From positions 17,719,419 through 17,783,418 of the forward strand of contig NC_087076.1 of NCBI RefSeq assembly GCF_026151205.1: DNA of 64,000 bases, in the 5' to 3' direction. Source of the DNA: Bolinopsis microptera. Its lineage: Eukaryota > Ctenophora > Tentaculata > Lobata > Bolinopsidae. A program made the position numbers and the translations under genes. A model generated the notes under the pieces. That model saw only the letters and a list, made by a program, of their open reading frames with translations. It was not told the DNA's origin and did not search any database. Below, piece by piece: positions 1 to 11,172 of the stretch (positions within the stretch are counted from its first letter, which is position 1; each line of letters starts with the position of its first letter).

Positions 1-92
1 CTGCTCCCAGGTGAAGACGGTGCGTGGTTTCCTAGAGTTTCTCCCGTTCATAATGTGCAGAGCAGAACCGTCAAACTTGTACTCCGATGCCC
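1..92 (-). CDS. Possible homeodomain-start exon, cut by window edge
   Basis: After a TAG acceptor the frame reads ASEYKFDGSALHIMNGRNSR followed by KPRTVFTWEQ and stays open to the window edge. Basic residues followed by R-T-x-F-T-x-x-Q is the usual beginning of a homeodomain. Only about 12 residues of it are visible, so the assignment is tentative. Confidence 0.3.
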
Positions 93-2431
93 CTACATTG
101 GCAGGATTATTATGATGTCCTGGATATTATGATGTCCTGATTACAGTGAAACCTCAATATACCGGGCGACTCGGGCGAAACGGAAGTGCACGGTATAGAG
201 AGGTTTACATGATCCACAGCCTCTCAAATAACCTGACAAGCTTATTATATACCCCATTACAGCCTTACATTCATGTATTGTGTCGTTTTGTCATGAAATA
301 TAGCTTGACGTGTACTCAAATCACCATCAAATGTGATATAGTCTATGACAAATCACAATAAAATTCATAAAATTCATTAAATTCATTAACAAATTGGCCA
401 AATAAAGGCTGATTGAGTTTGAGGGAAAAGAAGAGGTCCAGTTTATCGAAGTACCCGGTATAGAGAGGCGCAGGCACAGTATATAGAGGTTCGACTGTAT
501 TATATCATATAATAGCTTTGGGACGATTGCGTGGGACGAAAATAGATGAAAGGGGCAATCAAACCATATTTGAGGTGATTTACGTAAATTCGGGAACTAG
601 AACATCAAAAAGCGGAGCAATTTGTAAAGATGAATAATTACATTGCAGTCCGATGCTGTGCCGGCCCCTCTGCGCTAGATTATCAGAAGTGTTCTCAGCT
701 GACGTAGCGAGTTTATCCGAGAACATGTAGGCCATGCTTGGGATGGTTGTAGCAGCTATCTTGTTGATATCAAGGACCCGGGACTTCTGCTGTTCCGTCA
801 TGAGTCCGTGCTCGTGAATCTTGGAGGGGGAGAGATTGCTAAAATCCAGGGGCTGTCTGTCGCCAGTGGGAATGTGACGATTTCCTGAAAGTTGTCATAC
901 TGTATTATTAAAGAATATGTGTAATTTGCTGATGATGATGACAAATATTTACCCAATAATTTACCGACGGAAAATCCATAATTTCACAGCGAGATTGCAC
1001 ACACCAAAGTCATGATGAATGATGCATTCCATAGAATTAATCATGCCAAGATTTTTCTTAAGATACTTAATTATGCAGCGGCGGGCGAATGATTTGACAA
1101 ACAATTGCATACCAGCAGAGGACTCAGAGCGTGCCCTGTAGTCTCTAGGAAGTGGGGTAGTAGGAGCTGACGACACGTCCATGCTGCTATCATCCTGCTT
1201 ATCAGTACCATTGTTCTCTTCTAGTTCTGGGGTCTTTTCCCCGTCAGAAACATGTGAGTTAGAGGCAGGGGAACCCTGTGAACTTGACTTCAACTTGGCT
1301 CTCCTGGATCCTTCTTTGACAAACGTGGGCTTGATCACGTTCTCGGGAAGATTGGGGAAGGGAAACGTGTCCACCTGTCGAGACATTATCTCGTGCTGAC
1401 GTTGCAGGATCTCAGATTGTCGAAAACTGGAGCTGTCAGGGTAAGATTTGAAGGGGGGCAAGCCTCCAAAAGAGGATTGTTTCATTATCTTGGCAGGTCT
1501 CTCGCCCGAGGGCTGTCTTTTATCATCCTCAATAGAAGCTACTTTAGGTGGTAAACTGAAAATATGTTTAAAGCTTATAATGAAATCTTGACAACATTTC
1601 GGAATAGAATATTATGTAAGATTAATACACGGACTTGTTATAGCAACACTCTCGCATTCTACTCATAATGTTTTAAAATGATACCATGACCAGTAACTAA
1701 GTTCGCATACCATGTGGCAGATGAACCATTGCCAGATTCTCCCGACTTGCGCTGAGGTCCTGAAAATGGTCTTATCAGCTAAATTTTATAGCAGTCCGAC
1801 CAATAATGTTGGGGAAAGTTATATCAAGATACTAATGACAAGGGGAATTTTTCCACTAAACAAATGTAATTGTCTAATGTGATTTGCAAAATAATATCAT
1901 TCGCTAGAACAGCTGAATATTCTAATACTTTTAAAATCGATAGGATGAACTGACGTCCTTAAATAGATAAGAAATACACGTCAAACTGCGAGGTTGTGGG
2001 ATAATGAAAAGTATAGGGCGTACACTTACTTTCATCTTTATCAAATTCATCGGAACATGCATCCATCAGATTGGGCTTGATTTGATCCACTGAAAATATA
2101 CGAATTTTATTAATTTCTTTAGCTTAAATTTACGAGAATTGACCTATTAGGAAGGACAATCTTGATAGTTTTAGTATAAGAAATATTAGGGGCAGTTTAA
2201 CAACAGGGATTTGTTTGCAATCAGAGAGTTTCTTCTACTAAAATGCAAGTAGGAAACTCAGAAAGAAAACTTACCAAATGATATAACCTTGACAGCAACA
2301 TCAAGAAGGAAAACGAGAAATTCGTTATCTGACTTCTGTTGGAAATGGAATTCTGTCTTCTGCTTGTGGTAAAGCTTTAAAACATCGGGATTGGCAGATA
2401 TGGGAGCAAGTTGAACTTCCATCCTATTCAT
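1..2431 (-). CDS. Unrecognised multi-exon gene, 3' part beyond left edge
   Basis: Six candidate coding exons read leftward: 2275-2431, 2030-2089, 1711-1759, 1113-1555, 642-884 and 1-92. Each has an AG acceptor and a GT donor and the phases close at every join (phases 1, 1, 2, 1, 1), which supports one gene. The first exon can start at an ATG at 2431 (MNRMEVQLAPIS). The product begins with a possibly folded segment (FLVFLLDVAVKVISF), continues with a long polar, Ser/Pro-rich, probably disordered stretch, and then a helical segment (LDINKIAATTIPSMAYMF). The last exon ends in RKPRTVFTWEQ, which resembles the N-terminal arm and first helix of a homeodomain. A CUT or POU-like domain before a homeodomain is one possible reading, but the helical part matches no family I can name. 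The gene sits about 10 kb downstream of the ACC stop, same strand. Confidence 0.5.
144..497. mobile_element. Tigger/pogo-like MITE
   Basis: Ends are inverted repeats of the CAGT-GAACCTC-ATAT type (CAGTGAAACCTCAATAT at the left, the complement of CAGTCGAACCTCTATAT at the right), flanked by TA on both sides (142-143 and 498-499). This terminus and a TA duplication are typical of Tigger/pogo (Tc1-mariner superfamily). At 354 bp with no transposase it is non-autonomous. Confidence 0.75.
642..884 (-). CDS. Unrecognised gene, exon with helical domain
   Basis: Follows ACTTTCAG and reads NRHIPTGDRQPLDFSNLSPS, then an amphipathic segment with LDINKIAATTIPSMAYMFSD. The frame stays open to a TAA at 580-582. 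An internal GTAATT donor at 642 would leave phase 1 and join cleanly to the exon at 1-92; if it is not used, the protein ends at 580. I cannot tell which is used. Confidence 0.45.
1113..1555 (-). CDS. Unrecognised gene, large polar exon
   Basis: Starts LPPKVASIEDDKRQPSGERP and continues for about 147 codons rich in Ser, Pro, Lys, Asp and Glu, with short conserved-looking pieces (FGGLPPFKSYPDSSSF, DTFPFPNLPENV). It has the composition of a disordered linker. The GTATGC donor at 1112-1111 follows ...RARSESSA and leaves phase 1, which fits the next exon. If the donor is not used the frame stays open to 961. Confidence 0.55.
1711..1759 (-). CDS. Unrecognised gene, small exon
   Basis: A 49-nt exon after CCATTTTCAG, ending at GTATGC. 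It reads PQRKSGESGNGSSAT and ends in phase 2, which matches the next exon's single leading T. Confidence 0.5.
2030..2089 (-). CDS. Unrecognised gene, small exon
   Basis: A 60-nt exon between TTTTCAG and GTAAGT. It joins the previous exon in phase 1 and reads (V)DQIKPNLMDACSDEFDKDE(R). Confidence 0.55.
2275..2431 (-). CDS. Unrecognised gene, first visible coding exon
   Basis: Reads MNRMEVQLAPIS, then a hydrophobic stretch (FLVFLLDVAVKVISF), and ends in phase 1 at a GTAAGT-type donor. Two in-frame ATGs (2431 and 2422) could start translation. Alternatively an acceptor TAG lies between them and an upstream exon exists; the polypyrimidine tract there is poor, so I favour a start here. Confidence 0.5.
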
Positions 2432-3915
2432 TACAGTTAACAGTGTTATTCAAAACATAAACTATTCTTTCGAAATATATTAAATATGAAAGACACAATA
2501 TAATACTAATAGCTGAGTGCATACAATAGCTAAGTGCAAGTACAAAAAAACGTGTAAAGTTTAAATTACTAAAACCCTGTCGAGTTGATTCGGAAAATCG
2601 GCACAAGAATGTTGTCTCACTTGTCACAGCCGAGTCTGTAATAGTATTAATTAGACTGCCAAAGATCTTTTTATTGCTTCCAGTACTAGTACTAGACAAT
2701 TCAAATTTAAAGCAGACTTTGAGTTTCGACACGGTACAAGGATCTGATTCGTCCCAAGCTCAACTGTGTAACAACTGTAAAAGTTAGCCCAATTTTAACC
2801 CCATGTACTTTTAGTCCTAGTGCAGTGGTAAAAGAGATCAATAGTGACAGTAGATTTGTGAATAACTTATGCTTCAGTCCAATACAATTGTGCTGGCCTG
2901 GATCTTAGACTACCCTGCCCTCAAGTGAATATATTCAATAATGAGCAAATTTACTATTCAGATTTTACATTATAGGGCTTTTGACTACATACAAATTAAA
3001 TGTAAAAGAATCCTTTAAATTGAGTATAATAAATAATTCTAATGAAAATTATAAAACTTACATCATAAACGGTATTATACTATATCATAATATGGTAGTA
3101 TACCATACGTGTAATTCTAATTCCTATGATAGTCAATAAGTTCTATTTCAAGAACTTTGAGGCAATTCTAAGTGTTGAAGACAAATTAGAAGGATTTAAG
3201 AAAGATATAATTTCTAAAAGTTTTGTAAATGAATTTTATTTTTAAATGTTTCTATGAAGTAATAGGAAGATTTTAGGGGACCAATTATGATAATAATAAA
3301 GAAAATCATAATGAATATATTAGGTTGAATCCACATATTGCTAAAAAAGGTTTAATTAACTTACATAGTAGTGGAAAGCATAATTGATTTTTATTGTGTC
3401 TTAGTGCCTAGCATTTTATTTTAATTTATAAATGTCTGTAGAAATATTTATGATGATGTGTGATGATGTTTGTGTCATTATTATTTGATTTGATTTCTGT
3501 ATTTTAAATGCCACTTTTCAAATCAAATCAAATCATAGGAGCTTAGAAAACATTGGTGAGTGATACAGGCCAAATATGTTACACTTTTCAAGAAACATAC
3601 TCTACATAAAATTTGCTAGTGTCAAAAAATGTATAGGAGTGGGATGCCATGAAAGAAATGCTCAGAAGGGTCAGGTATGGGACTCTAGGACGTGAGACTC
3701 TAAAGCATGAGACTCTAGGGCACGGGCGTGAGATTATAGGGCATCGCCCTCAAGAACAGGACATAAGCCCAAGCAAGTCAGTTATGCTGCTAATGTGGCC
3801 CAATGCCCAGGATCAAATCAAAAGAAATCTTTGTGACAATGGAGACTTTAAAATGTAAAGTCAACTTCCGTAAATCAAAATTACAGCTCCCTTGATTTAA
3901 CAAATACAGCCTCTA
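2432..3915. other. AT-rich region, no gene seen
   Basis: No exon-like frame with convincing splice sites. A short imperfect inverted repeat of GATTTGATTT / AAATCAAATC lies at about 3486-3536, and a few loose copies of GAGACTCTA lie at 3680-3735. Confidence 0.4.
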
Positions 3916-3923
3916 CAAGCATC

Positions 3924-4177
3924 CAGTGGCGTAACGAAGGGCCCCGCCGACCCAGAGGGGGGGGGGCGCAATCTTAGGGGGGCGCCAAATCGTTGTTTGA
4001 ATGTGGGACAATTTGGAAAAACTTAACTACGGTACTGGCAAAACTGCGCGTTTTGCTCTAGAAACACACTTTTTAGAGATTTTACCGGCGTATCCTCTAA
4101 AATCATCTAATTAGTTCAATTTAAAGGAAGGGGCGCCAAAAGGGGAGGGGGCGCCAACAGGCAACGTTACGCCACTG
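3924..4177. mobile_element. hAT MITE with perfect 8-bp TSD
   Basis: 254-bp element with 13-bp termini CAGTGGCGTAACG / CGTTACGCCACTG, flanked by the exact 8-bp direct repeat CAAGCATC (3916-3923 and 4178-4185). The terminal sequence and 8-bp duplication are characteristic of hAT elements. The interior has G-rich GGGGCGCCAA repeats and no coding capacity. Confidence 0.9.
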
Positions 4178-4401
4178 CAAGCATCAAACGATTTTGAAAT
4201 TGAGGAAGCTCACAATTGTAAATATGTTTTGATTTAGAAGCCTACTACATTTCATGCCCTAAAATCGATGTTCAGGACATATGCCAGCTTATTCACCTCT
4301 TTGAGATTTAACCCATATCAAGACTTGAGTTAACTCAAGGAGGGCCTGCCAAACGATATCAATGTTGTAGGGTTACCCTTTACTTCACATATACTGGAGC
4401 T

Positions 4402-4997
4402 ATGTTATTTTATATTCTGATTTATATTCTAGATATTTTATTTATTTTACAACAGACGACAACTTCCTGTTTTTTCTTCTATATTAGTTACTCATATCTC
4501 TTGTACAGACTTTTTTACAAGGACATTGACAAATGATACTCACATTAGGCATTCATTATTGCATCTAAATTATTTCACTTGCATTAGGCTTAGAAATTTA
4601 TTCTCTGGTCAACAGATTTCAAATGTTTAATTAATTTGTAGTATGACAGTAAGGTATATAAGAAGTTATTTAATTTTGCTTGGGCTATTATATTGACTAG
4701 GTATTGAGGTTTAATGATGATATGGAATTTGAATTCTATATAAATTTACACTATGTGGTTGGGGCATTTTGCATAGTAAATATGGTTACTACTCATATAT
4801 ATCATATTATTTGATTGGTATTCGATTTCTGATTATTTCTCTAGGAATATGATTATTATATCTCAATTTGGCTTTAGGTAGGGTGCCCCGCTAAAAGAAC
4901 TGGATTCTTCCAGGAAGCATCCCGTGCACAGAGCTTGGTCTACATATACATTAAATTATTAACCATTCATTCTGTATGTGCACGAAAATTTATTTCA
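4402..4997 (+). mobile_element. 5'-truncated LINE, 3' UTR only
   Basis: About 600 bp nearly identical to 6018-6609, which is the 3' part of the LINE copy described next. It starts abruptly at ATGTTATTTTATATTCT and ends at TTTATTTCAA, as expected for a 5'-truncated retrotransposed copy of the same family. It differs by a few substitutions and small indels. Confidence 0.75.
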
Positions 4998-5110
4998 ATA
5001 TCAATATCACACAGGAGGAGGGTTCTTGAACAAATGTGAAATGAGTGATGTGAAAGTTTTGTCAGCACGAGTTTATCAAGAAGACTTTGACGGGATCCAC
5101 GTAGACATAC

Positions 5111-5171
5111 CTGCTCTAGAACACCAGGCAGCTGGGTAAGGACAGATGAAACATCCAAACAAAATGAAAGA
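5111..5171 (-). CDS. Possible isolated exon (weak)
   Basis: A 61-nt stretch between CCTTGCCAG and GTATGT reading LSFCLDVSSVLTQLPGVLEQ. The splice sites look good but the phase does not match the exon at 2275-2431, so it may be chance or a 5' part of another transcript. Confidence 0.2.
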
Positions 5172-5326
5172 CTGGCAAGGAGGTTTTATTTACAATCGAT
5201 TTATATTATCAGGCACTGCACACTGCACAGTCACTTATACGATACATGCCATGAACAAATTGAAGATAATATCAGAGCAACAGAATGAAACAGGTCGGTC
5301 ACACTGATATTTGATTGCACAAAAAA

Positions 5327-5716
5327 CAGAGCAGCCTTAATGTTTATAGAGACATGAAATGGTTACCACTCCATCTTAGACGACAACTCCATCTGTCAAA
5401 TTATATGTTTAGAATCATCCATGACAATTGTCCTACAAACTTTATGAACAAATTTAGTTACATATCAGGAGGTAGTAGGAGCGGCGAAAGCTGCAACCTA
5501 TATGTTAATAGATCAACATCACATAAAAACTTTCAATACTTGGGGGCAAAATGTTGGAATAATGTTCCAACAGATCTACGAAATCTGCCCGATGTTAAAA
5601 GCTTAAGTGATTCGTATAAGAAACAGCTACTCTCATCTATAACAACAGACCCTAATTATACCGTCGACAATTCATATGACAAATTTTACACTGCAATCAT
5701 AGTCGACGATAACTAA
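5327..5716 (+). pseudogene. LINE ORF2 C-terminal fragment
   Basis: Reads SSLNVYRDMKWLPLHLRRQL through WNNVPTDLRNLPDVKSL to a stop at 5714. The WLPL...LR and WN-x-(L/V)P-x-x-LR spacing is that of the C-terminal tail of CR1/L2-type LINE polyproteins, downstream of the reverse transcriptase. The RT and endonuclease are absent because of 5' truncation. Confidence 0.75.
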
Positions 5717-6609
5717 GTATCTTCTAATTCTTTTAAATCTGAGGCATATATAATTGATGTATCGAAAGGATTTTCCCTTTTTTTACCTTTTTTTGATTGA
5801 TTTTGCACATGACTGACATGTTTTAACTGGAGGAAGGGTTCGCACAGTGGTAGTTTTATAAACCACTTTTAATTTATTGACCTATTATACCTAGTGGTAG
5901 TTTTATAGACCACATTTAATTTATTTACTTATTATACTTAGTATTTATTTTTGGTGACTGTATCACCCAGTTTTAACATTTGATAATTGTACAGTTTATT
6001 AACGACACATTGACTGAATGTTATTTTATATTCTAATTTATATTCTAGATATTTTATTTATTTTTCAACAGACGACAACTTCCTGTTTTTTCTTCTATAT
6101 TAGTTACTCATATCTCTTTTACAGACTTTTTTACAAGGACATTGACAGATGATACTCACATTAGGCATTCATTATTGCATCTAAATTATTTCACTTGCAT
6201 TAGGTTTAGAAATTTATTCTCTGGTTAACAGATTTCAAATGTTTAATTAATTTGTAGTATGACAGTAAGGTATATAAGAAGTTATTTAATTTTGCTTGGG
6301 CTATTATATTGACTATTGAGGTTTAATGATGATATGGAATTTGAATTCTATATAAATTTACACTATGTGGTTGGGGCATTTTGCATAGTAAATATGGTTA
6401 CTACTCCTATATATCATATTATTTGATTGGTATTCGATTTCTGATTATTTCTCTAGGAATATGATTATTATATCTCAATTTGGCTTTAGGTAGGGTGCCC
6501 CGCTAAAAGAACTGGATTCTTCCAGGAAGCATCCCGTGCACAGACCTTGGTCTACATATATATTAAATTATTAACCATTCATTCTGTATGTGCACGAAAA
6601 TTTATTTCA
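5327..6609 (+). mobile_element. 5'-truncated LINE with C-terminal RT coding
   Basis: Flanked by the direct repeat TTGATTGCACAAAAAA (5311-5326 and again from about 6611), a long target-site duplication typical of target-primed LINE insertion. It contains the last ~125 codons of the polyprotein followed by about 0.9 kb of 3' UTR that ends at TTTATTTCAA. The 3' UTR is shared with 4402-4997. Confidence 0.8.
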
Positions 6610-6629
6610 ATTTGATTGCACAAAAAAAC

Positions 6630-7945
6630 AATAAATTACAGACAAGAAGGCCGGGCGACAAATTGTAGCTTCATGGTATGTCAGTGTGTCTACTGTCAAT
6701 GTGTCGATTGGATTTTACAATTCTTTCTCTAGAGGCTTATCATCTTAGTATTAACAATTAATTTTAACGACGCACAAAAATAAATTCGAATCAATTTTAG
6801 TTCAATTTATCTTTCTACGAATATCATGTAAATATAATTTAAGTAAAAAGCTTTATGAATATCTTCATATAATGTGGTTTTTAAAAATTATTTTAATATA
6901 ATATAAACGTATAATATATTTATATATAATCAATAATATGATTTATTATATGAGTCGTTATTAGATATTTAAGTATTTGGGCATGAAGTGGTAGCAAACA
7001 TAATTAATATTAATTAATTGTGCAACATGCATAACCTTACTTCATGGTTGCAGGGCGGAGCCGGTGCCGTTTGTCTCGGCCTCGAGTGGCGAGTGCTTGC
7101 CCATCGAATACACGATTGAAACACTAATTATTTACTGGCATTCTACAGTTTCCAAAACGAAGTACGAAGGTATATTAACTTTGAGCTTTGTTTTGGCGAC
7201 TGCTTCATCGATGGGCGAGTAGGTATTTGTTGTTTAGCAGTGTTGAATATTGGAGCAATTATATAATGTATATCTCCATCATAATATAGGCTAGTGTAAC
7301 AATATATAATCAATAATACAAACAAATAGTATTATATTATTGGTAACTCGCTAGATTATAAATGTTATTTAAACACATATGTTTACGTCAATTATTACTA
7401 AAATTAATATTCTTTTTGCTTAAATATAATTACATGTCACATAATTGATTAGTTGAATGAAATGTGTGCTACAAATGTCTACGCCTCACGCAGAACTGCG
7501 TACCGCTTAGTACTTCATGCTTGAGCGGTACTGCTGTTCACAGAGGCGCGCATATAATAGCACTCAATTTAATCACAAATAACGAGCGCGCGGTTTTTGG
7601 AATTTCTCCATTAATATTTTTCGATCTATTAATTAGATCGCAGTGCTCACGGCCTGTACTGCGGGAACGACAGAAATATGTTTTAAATTATTTTGCTTCT
7701 GAAATTTTGGCTCTAGTAATTAAGAAATGCGACATGTAATTGTAAGATAACAATTAAATAGATTCTGTGCGCGGCGCCTACAGCTGACCTACGAATTTCT
7801 GAACAATTGAAAATTGTGGCTGTGTGCGCGGCGTACTGTATATGTGTTTGAAATTGAAATTTGAATTTATTTATGAATATAACATTATGTATTGATTGTT
7901 TTGTGGTAAATAAAACATTTTTCTTTCCTAAAAAAATGTTTCTTT
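6630..7945. other. AT-rich intergenic, nothing recognised
   Basis: No gene or complete repeat recognised. From about 7000 on, CpG-bearing patches (GCGCGC-type words) begin that recur throughout the next 4 kb. Confidence 0.35.
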
Positions 7946-7949
7946 CCTT

Positions 7950-8045
7950 ACTGGGCCGCGCTCAGCCTGTCATTCCGCCGAATCTCTATATATATATAAT
8001 ATGTTTTTGAACATGATAGCCTGAGGTCCCCAGGTAAGCATAACC
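7950..8045 (+). repeat. Dispersed repeat with CAGCCTGTCATTCCGCC core
   Basis: A ~95-bp unit (TTACTGGGCCGCGCTCAGCC ... AACATGATAGCCTGAGGTCC) recurs at 11173-11254. Partial copies of the CAGCCTGTCATTCCGCC core occur inside both arms of the palindrome at 21903-28828 (near 22916-22940 and 27790-27810). Confidence 0.7.
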
Positions 8046-8362
8046 TTGTTACTAAATGTTTAAAAGTTTTATCTAACTTCAATCATGATATTATAAAATA
8101 TGTTTTATTTATCTTTTGATTTGCAGTTCATTTAAAAAATTTATTACACCTGCTTTTGATCAGACGTCTCCGCACTACCTAATTGAAAATGTAAATCCTT
8201 CCTTCTAGCGCGATGCACTATATACTGGGCCGCGCCGCGCATCAAATAATGCTTATCGCAACCACTTCGTTCGATCGGCAAGATACACCAATAGTACCAC
8301 GCCGAACTGCGAAGGATTGACACTGTCAATTATTATATTAACGGGTGATACTCGTAAAATAT

Positions 8363-8697
8363 CCCAGAAAACCTTACCGCCTGCTGGGCTTGCTAGAGGT
8401 GATAGATTTTTATTTCAACAGCACGTTTGGCGTCGCGCGTCACATCGAGTTTACCTTTCGCACGCTGCATTTAGTTTAGTAGTCATGACAACGACATGAC
8501 TTTGCAAAGTTTAAAAGCTGTGACCTTTTATTTAGCCAAAAATCAAACTTTTCGGTTTAATTCAGAATCTAAGTTGTCCCAAATTGTGCTCCTGGGGAGC
8601 CTCCTTTAAATTTACGAGACGGACATTTTGTTGAAAACCGGAAGGTTCTATCTATTTTACTTTTGGAGATATTCCCCGGCTGGTAGGGTTTGCTGGG
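8363..8697 (+). repeat. Direct repeat, copy 1 (~335 bp)
   Basis: Begins CCCAGAAAACCTTACCGCCT and ends GGTAGGGTTTGCTGGG. It recurs almost base for base at 9053-9382, the main difference being an extra TTTTTA-type insertion. It is preceded by ACGGGTGATACTCGTAAAAT, a block also found at 9582-9601 and, in modified form, inside the 6.9-kb palindrome. Confidence 0.85.
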
Positions 8698-9052
8698 CCT
8701 ATAACCTACGCGCGTTCAAAAGAATTTGCACTTTCATTTTAAAACGTTCACTTTGACGAACCATAACTTTCCACCAATCAAGTCAAATTTCAATTTTAAA
8801 ATATCAAAAGAAAGTAGAGAATTTCGCCAACAAGAAAGGGGACTCCTGGATATGATGGGTAGGTAAAAACGCGATCTACGCCCTCAAAATCGACTTTTAA
8901 AACTTCATACTGCATATTCCGCCGAAATTATAAGTCTTATATCGCAAAACATCCCCCTACCTCCCTGCAACTCCCCCCCCCTTCCATTTCCCCCCTTCCT
9001 TCTGCTTTCTTTTGCAGCTGAACTATGAACTCTCATGCAGCTCTCTTGCCTA

Positions 9053-9382
9053 CCCAGAAAACCTTACCGCCTGCTGGGCTTGCTAGAGGTGATAGATTTT
9101 CAACAGCACGTTTGGCGTCGCGCGTCACATCGAGTTTACCTTTCGCACGCTGCATTTAGTTTAGTAGTCATGACAACGACATGACTTTGCAAAGTTTAAA
9201 AGCTGTGACCTTTTATTTAGCCAAAAATCAAACTTTTCGGTTTAATTCAGAATCTAAGTTGTCCCCAATTGTGCTCCTGGGGAGCCTCCTTTAAATTTAC
9301 GAGACGGACATTTTGTTGAAAACCGGAAGGTTCTATTTATTTTACTTTTGGAGATATACCCCGGCTGGTAGGGTTTGCTGGG
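9053..9382 (+). repeat. Direct repeat, copy 2 (~330 bp)
   Basis: Second copy of 8363-8697, 690 bp downstream. It runs directly into the stem-forming motif at 9385, which the first copy lacks. Confidence 0.85.
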
Positions 9383-9384
9383 AT

Positions 9385-9449
9385 CTGTTCCAGGACTGTC
9401 GACGAGTCCAACTCGGCGCGCGTCCTGGTAGGTTGTAAACCTACAACAG
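9385..9449 (+). repeat. Conserved stem-forming motif, copy 1
   Basis: The 65-bp block can fold as nested stems. CTGTT (9385) pairs with AACAG (9445); CCAGGAC pairs with GTCCTGG; TAGGTT pairs with AACCTA. The core GACGAGTCCAACTCGGCGCG contains GAGTCCAACTC, itself a hairpin. The same core recurs four more times in the window. Confidence 0.65.
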
Positions 9450-9619
9450 TACCATCCGTCAAAATTGCAATGGAGATTTACAATGTTTCCCGATATGACT
9501 AGCGCTCGATTTTTTACGAATTTGTTGGTGCGCGCGGCTCATCAAAAAATTTCATTCAAAATTTGAAACACAAACTTTTTTTAACGGGTGATACTCGTAA
9601 AATATCTGTTTCATATTAT

Positions 9620-9671
9620 GGACCGTCGACGAGTCCAACTCGGCGCGCGTCCTGGTAGGTTGTAAACCTAC
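9620..9671 (+). repeat. Stem-forming motif, copy 2
   Basis: Same core (GTCGACGAGTCCAACTCGGC, then GCGCGTCCTGGTAGG) and the same TAGGTTGTAAACCTA hairpin as copy 1. The left flank is different, so the longest outer stem is lost. Preceded by ACGGGTGATACTCGTAAAAT. Confidence 0.65.
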
Positions 9672-9817
9672 AAACTTTTTAATAATAACATAATTTGTAA
9701 TCCAAAACACTTTTTATGACAAATCATTACAAATTGGCAAAAAATGGTTATGTTAGATTACGTGACATAATAACATGGCACGCTAATAAATTATTTAATT
9801 GACGATGTCAATTCGTT

Positions 9818-9867
9818 GTAGGTTTATAACCTAACAGGACGCGCGCCGAGTTGGACTAGTCGACGGT
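9818..9867 (-). repeat. Stem-forming motif, copy 3 (inverted)
   Basis: Reverse-complement copy: GTAGGTTTATAACCTA hairpin, then CAGGACGCGCGCCGAGTTGG, then CTAGTCGACGG. One base of the core differs (CTAG for CTCG). Confidence 0.6.
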
Positions 9868-9869
9868 AA

Positions 9870-11172
9870 TATTTGATCGACGTTAATTAATTCGTTGCAG
9901 CTGATCGGCAAGGCCCACCAGCGCATTTCGTCGATCTAACGAAAAAGCGTTATATGAGAAAATGGAGAAGCACGGATGTTACTCGTCTAAATTTCTTCGA
10001 AGTAAGTAAAATACAATTTTAAGTAAAATACAATTTTTATTTTCCACAGAAGAATCAATACATATTGAATTATAAATATCCGATAATTCCATTAATAATC
10101 ATTAAAAGTTGCTTTGTCATTTGTAAAATCAAGAACGAAAAGCCGTACGCTGAACTGTGAACGCGCGCGGCGTTTTTTCTGCAGCTGCCTAGCTTCAAGC
10201 TTGTAGCCGCTAACATCAAAGCCGCCGCGCGCGCCCAGTGCTGGGGTGCATTCTCATTAACAATTAAACTTTGTCAAAGATAGTTATATACAATTCCTAA
10301 ATTAAATCAATAAACATGTTAATATGAGTATTCAACACTAATCGACAACAAATATTTGCCGGCCCATCAACGATTCAGTCGCCGAAACAAAAATCAAATG
10401 TTTGCTTTTTCGTTTCGGGGACTGTTTCATGTTTGTACTATTGACTATATCCGACTAATCATACTTTATAATGGTTAAAATACAAAGTAAAAAGATTTTC
10501 CTCGATGGGCCGGCATTCGCAACCGCGAAACGTTTTGAGTACGGCAAACGATGACACCACCACCAGCCGTTAATTAATAAGTCCATGGGTGACGGGATAA
10601 AGTTAAAGTAAGATGTGTAATTTCATATTGCCTATCACCTATCACCAAAGTTACTTTGCATTTGATTCACGATGTCAATCCTTCGCATCTCGCCGATCTG
10701 CATACGATCTGTGGTTGCGAGAAGCATTATTGGATGCGCGCGCGCGACCCAGTAGTGCATCGCGCTACAACTTTGCATATACTGCTTCTAGTTACACGAT
10801 AGCGATCTCAGTTCCCAATAACGTGTGACCCAACAGAAGGGATTGTGGAAGGACACGTACATTTTTCATTAACACGTGTCCTGATTACGCCCTCTGTTGA
10901 GCTACTATACGCGCCCCGCTTTCTTCTCGAAATGTTATGACCCGATGGCAGTTGCTACGAAATAGCGCACGCTGGGCCAGGCCTTTAGCATTATTGGATG
11001 CGCGGCGCAGTATTCAATACACAGTAACTCATCGCGATACAAATAAATCCCTATATTGTATATACTACAAACGTAGCGCTATTTTCTAAAAGAGATCGCA
11101 ATTGAGAGAAACCAGAAGCGAGCAAGAGACTTGCAAGCTAGGTAAGTGTAATTTATACAACAAATTGTCCAT
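9870..11172. other. Repeat-rich intergenic with GCGC-rich words
   Basis: Shares many short blocks with the arms of the 21903-28828 palindrome: variants of GCATTATTGGATGCGCG, TCGCCGATC, and AATTCGTTGCAGCTGATCGG. It looks like decayed copies of related elements. No gene seen. Confidence 0.5.

Noticed and set aside
9385-9449. Stem-forming motif as a hammerhead or twister ribozyme
   Set aside because: CTGANGA plus GAAA, or the twister core, are absent. It is kept as a conserved foldable motif only.
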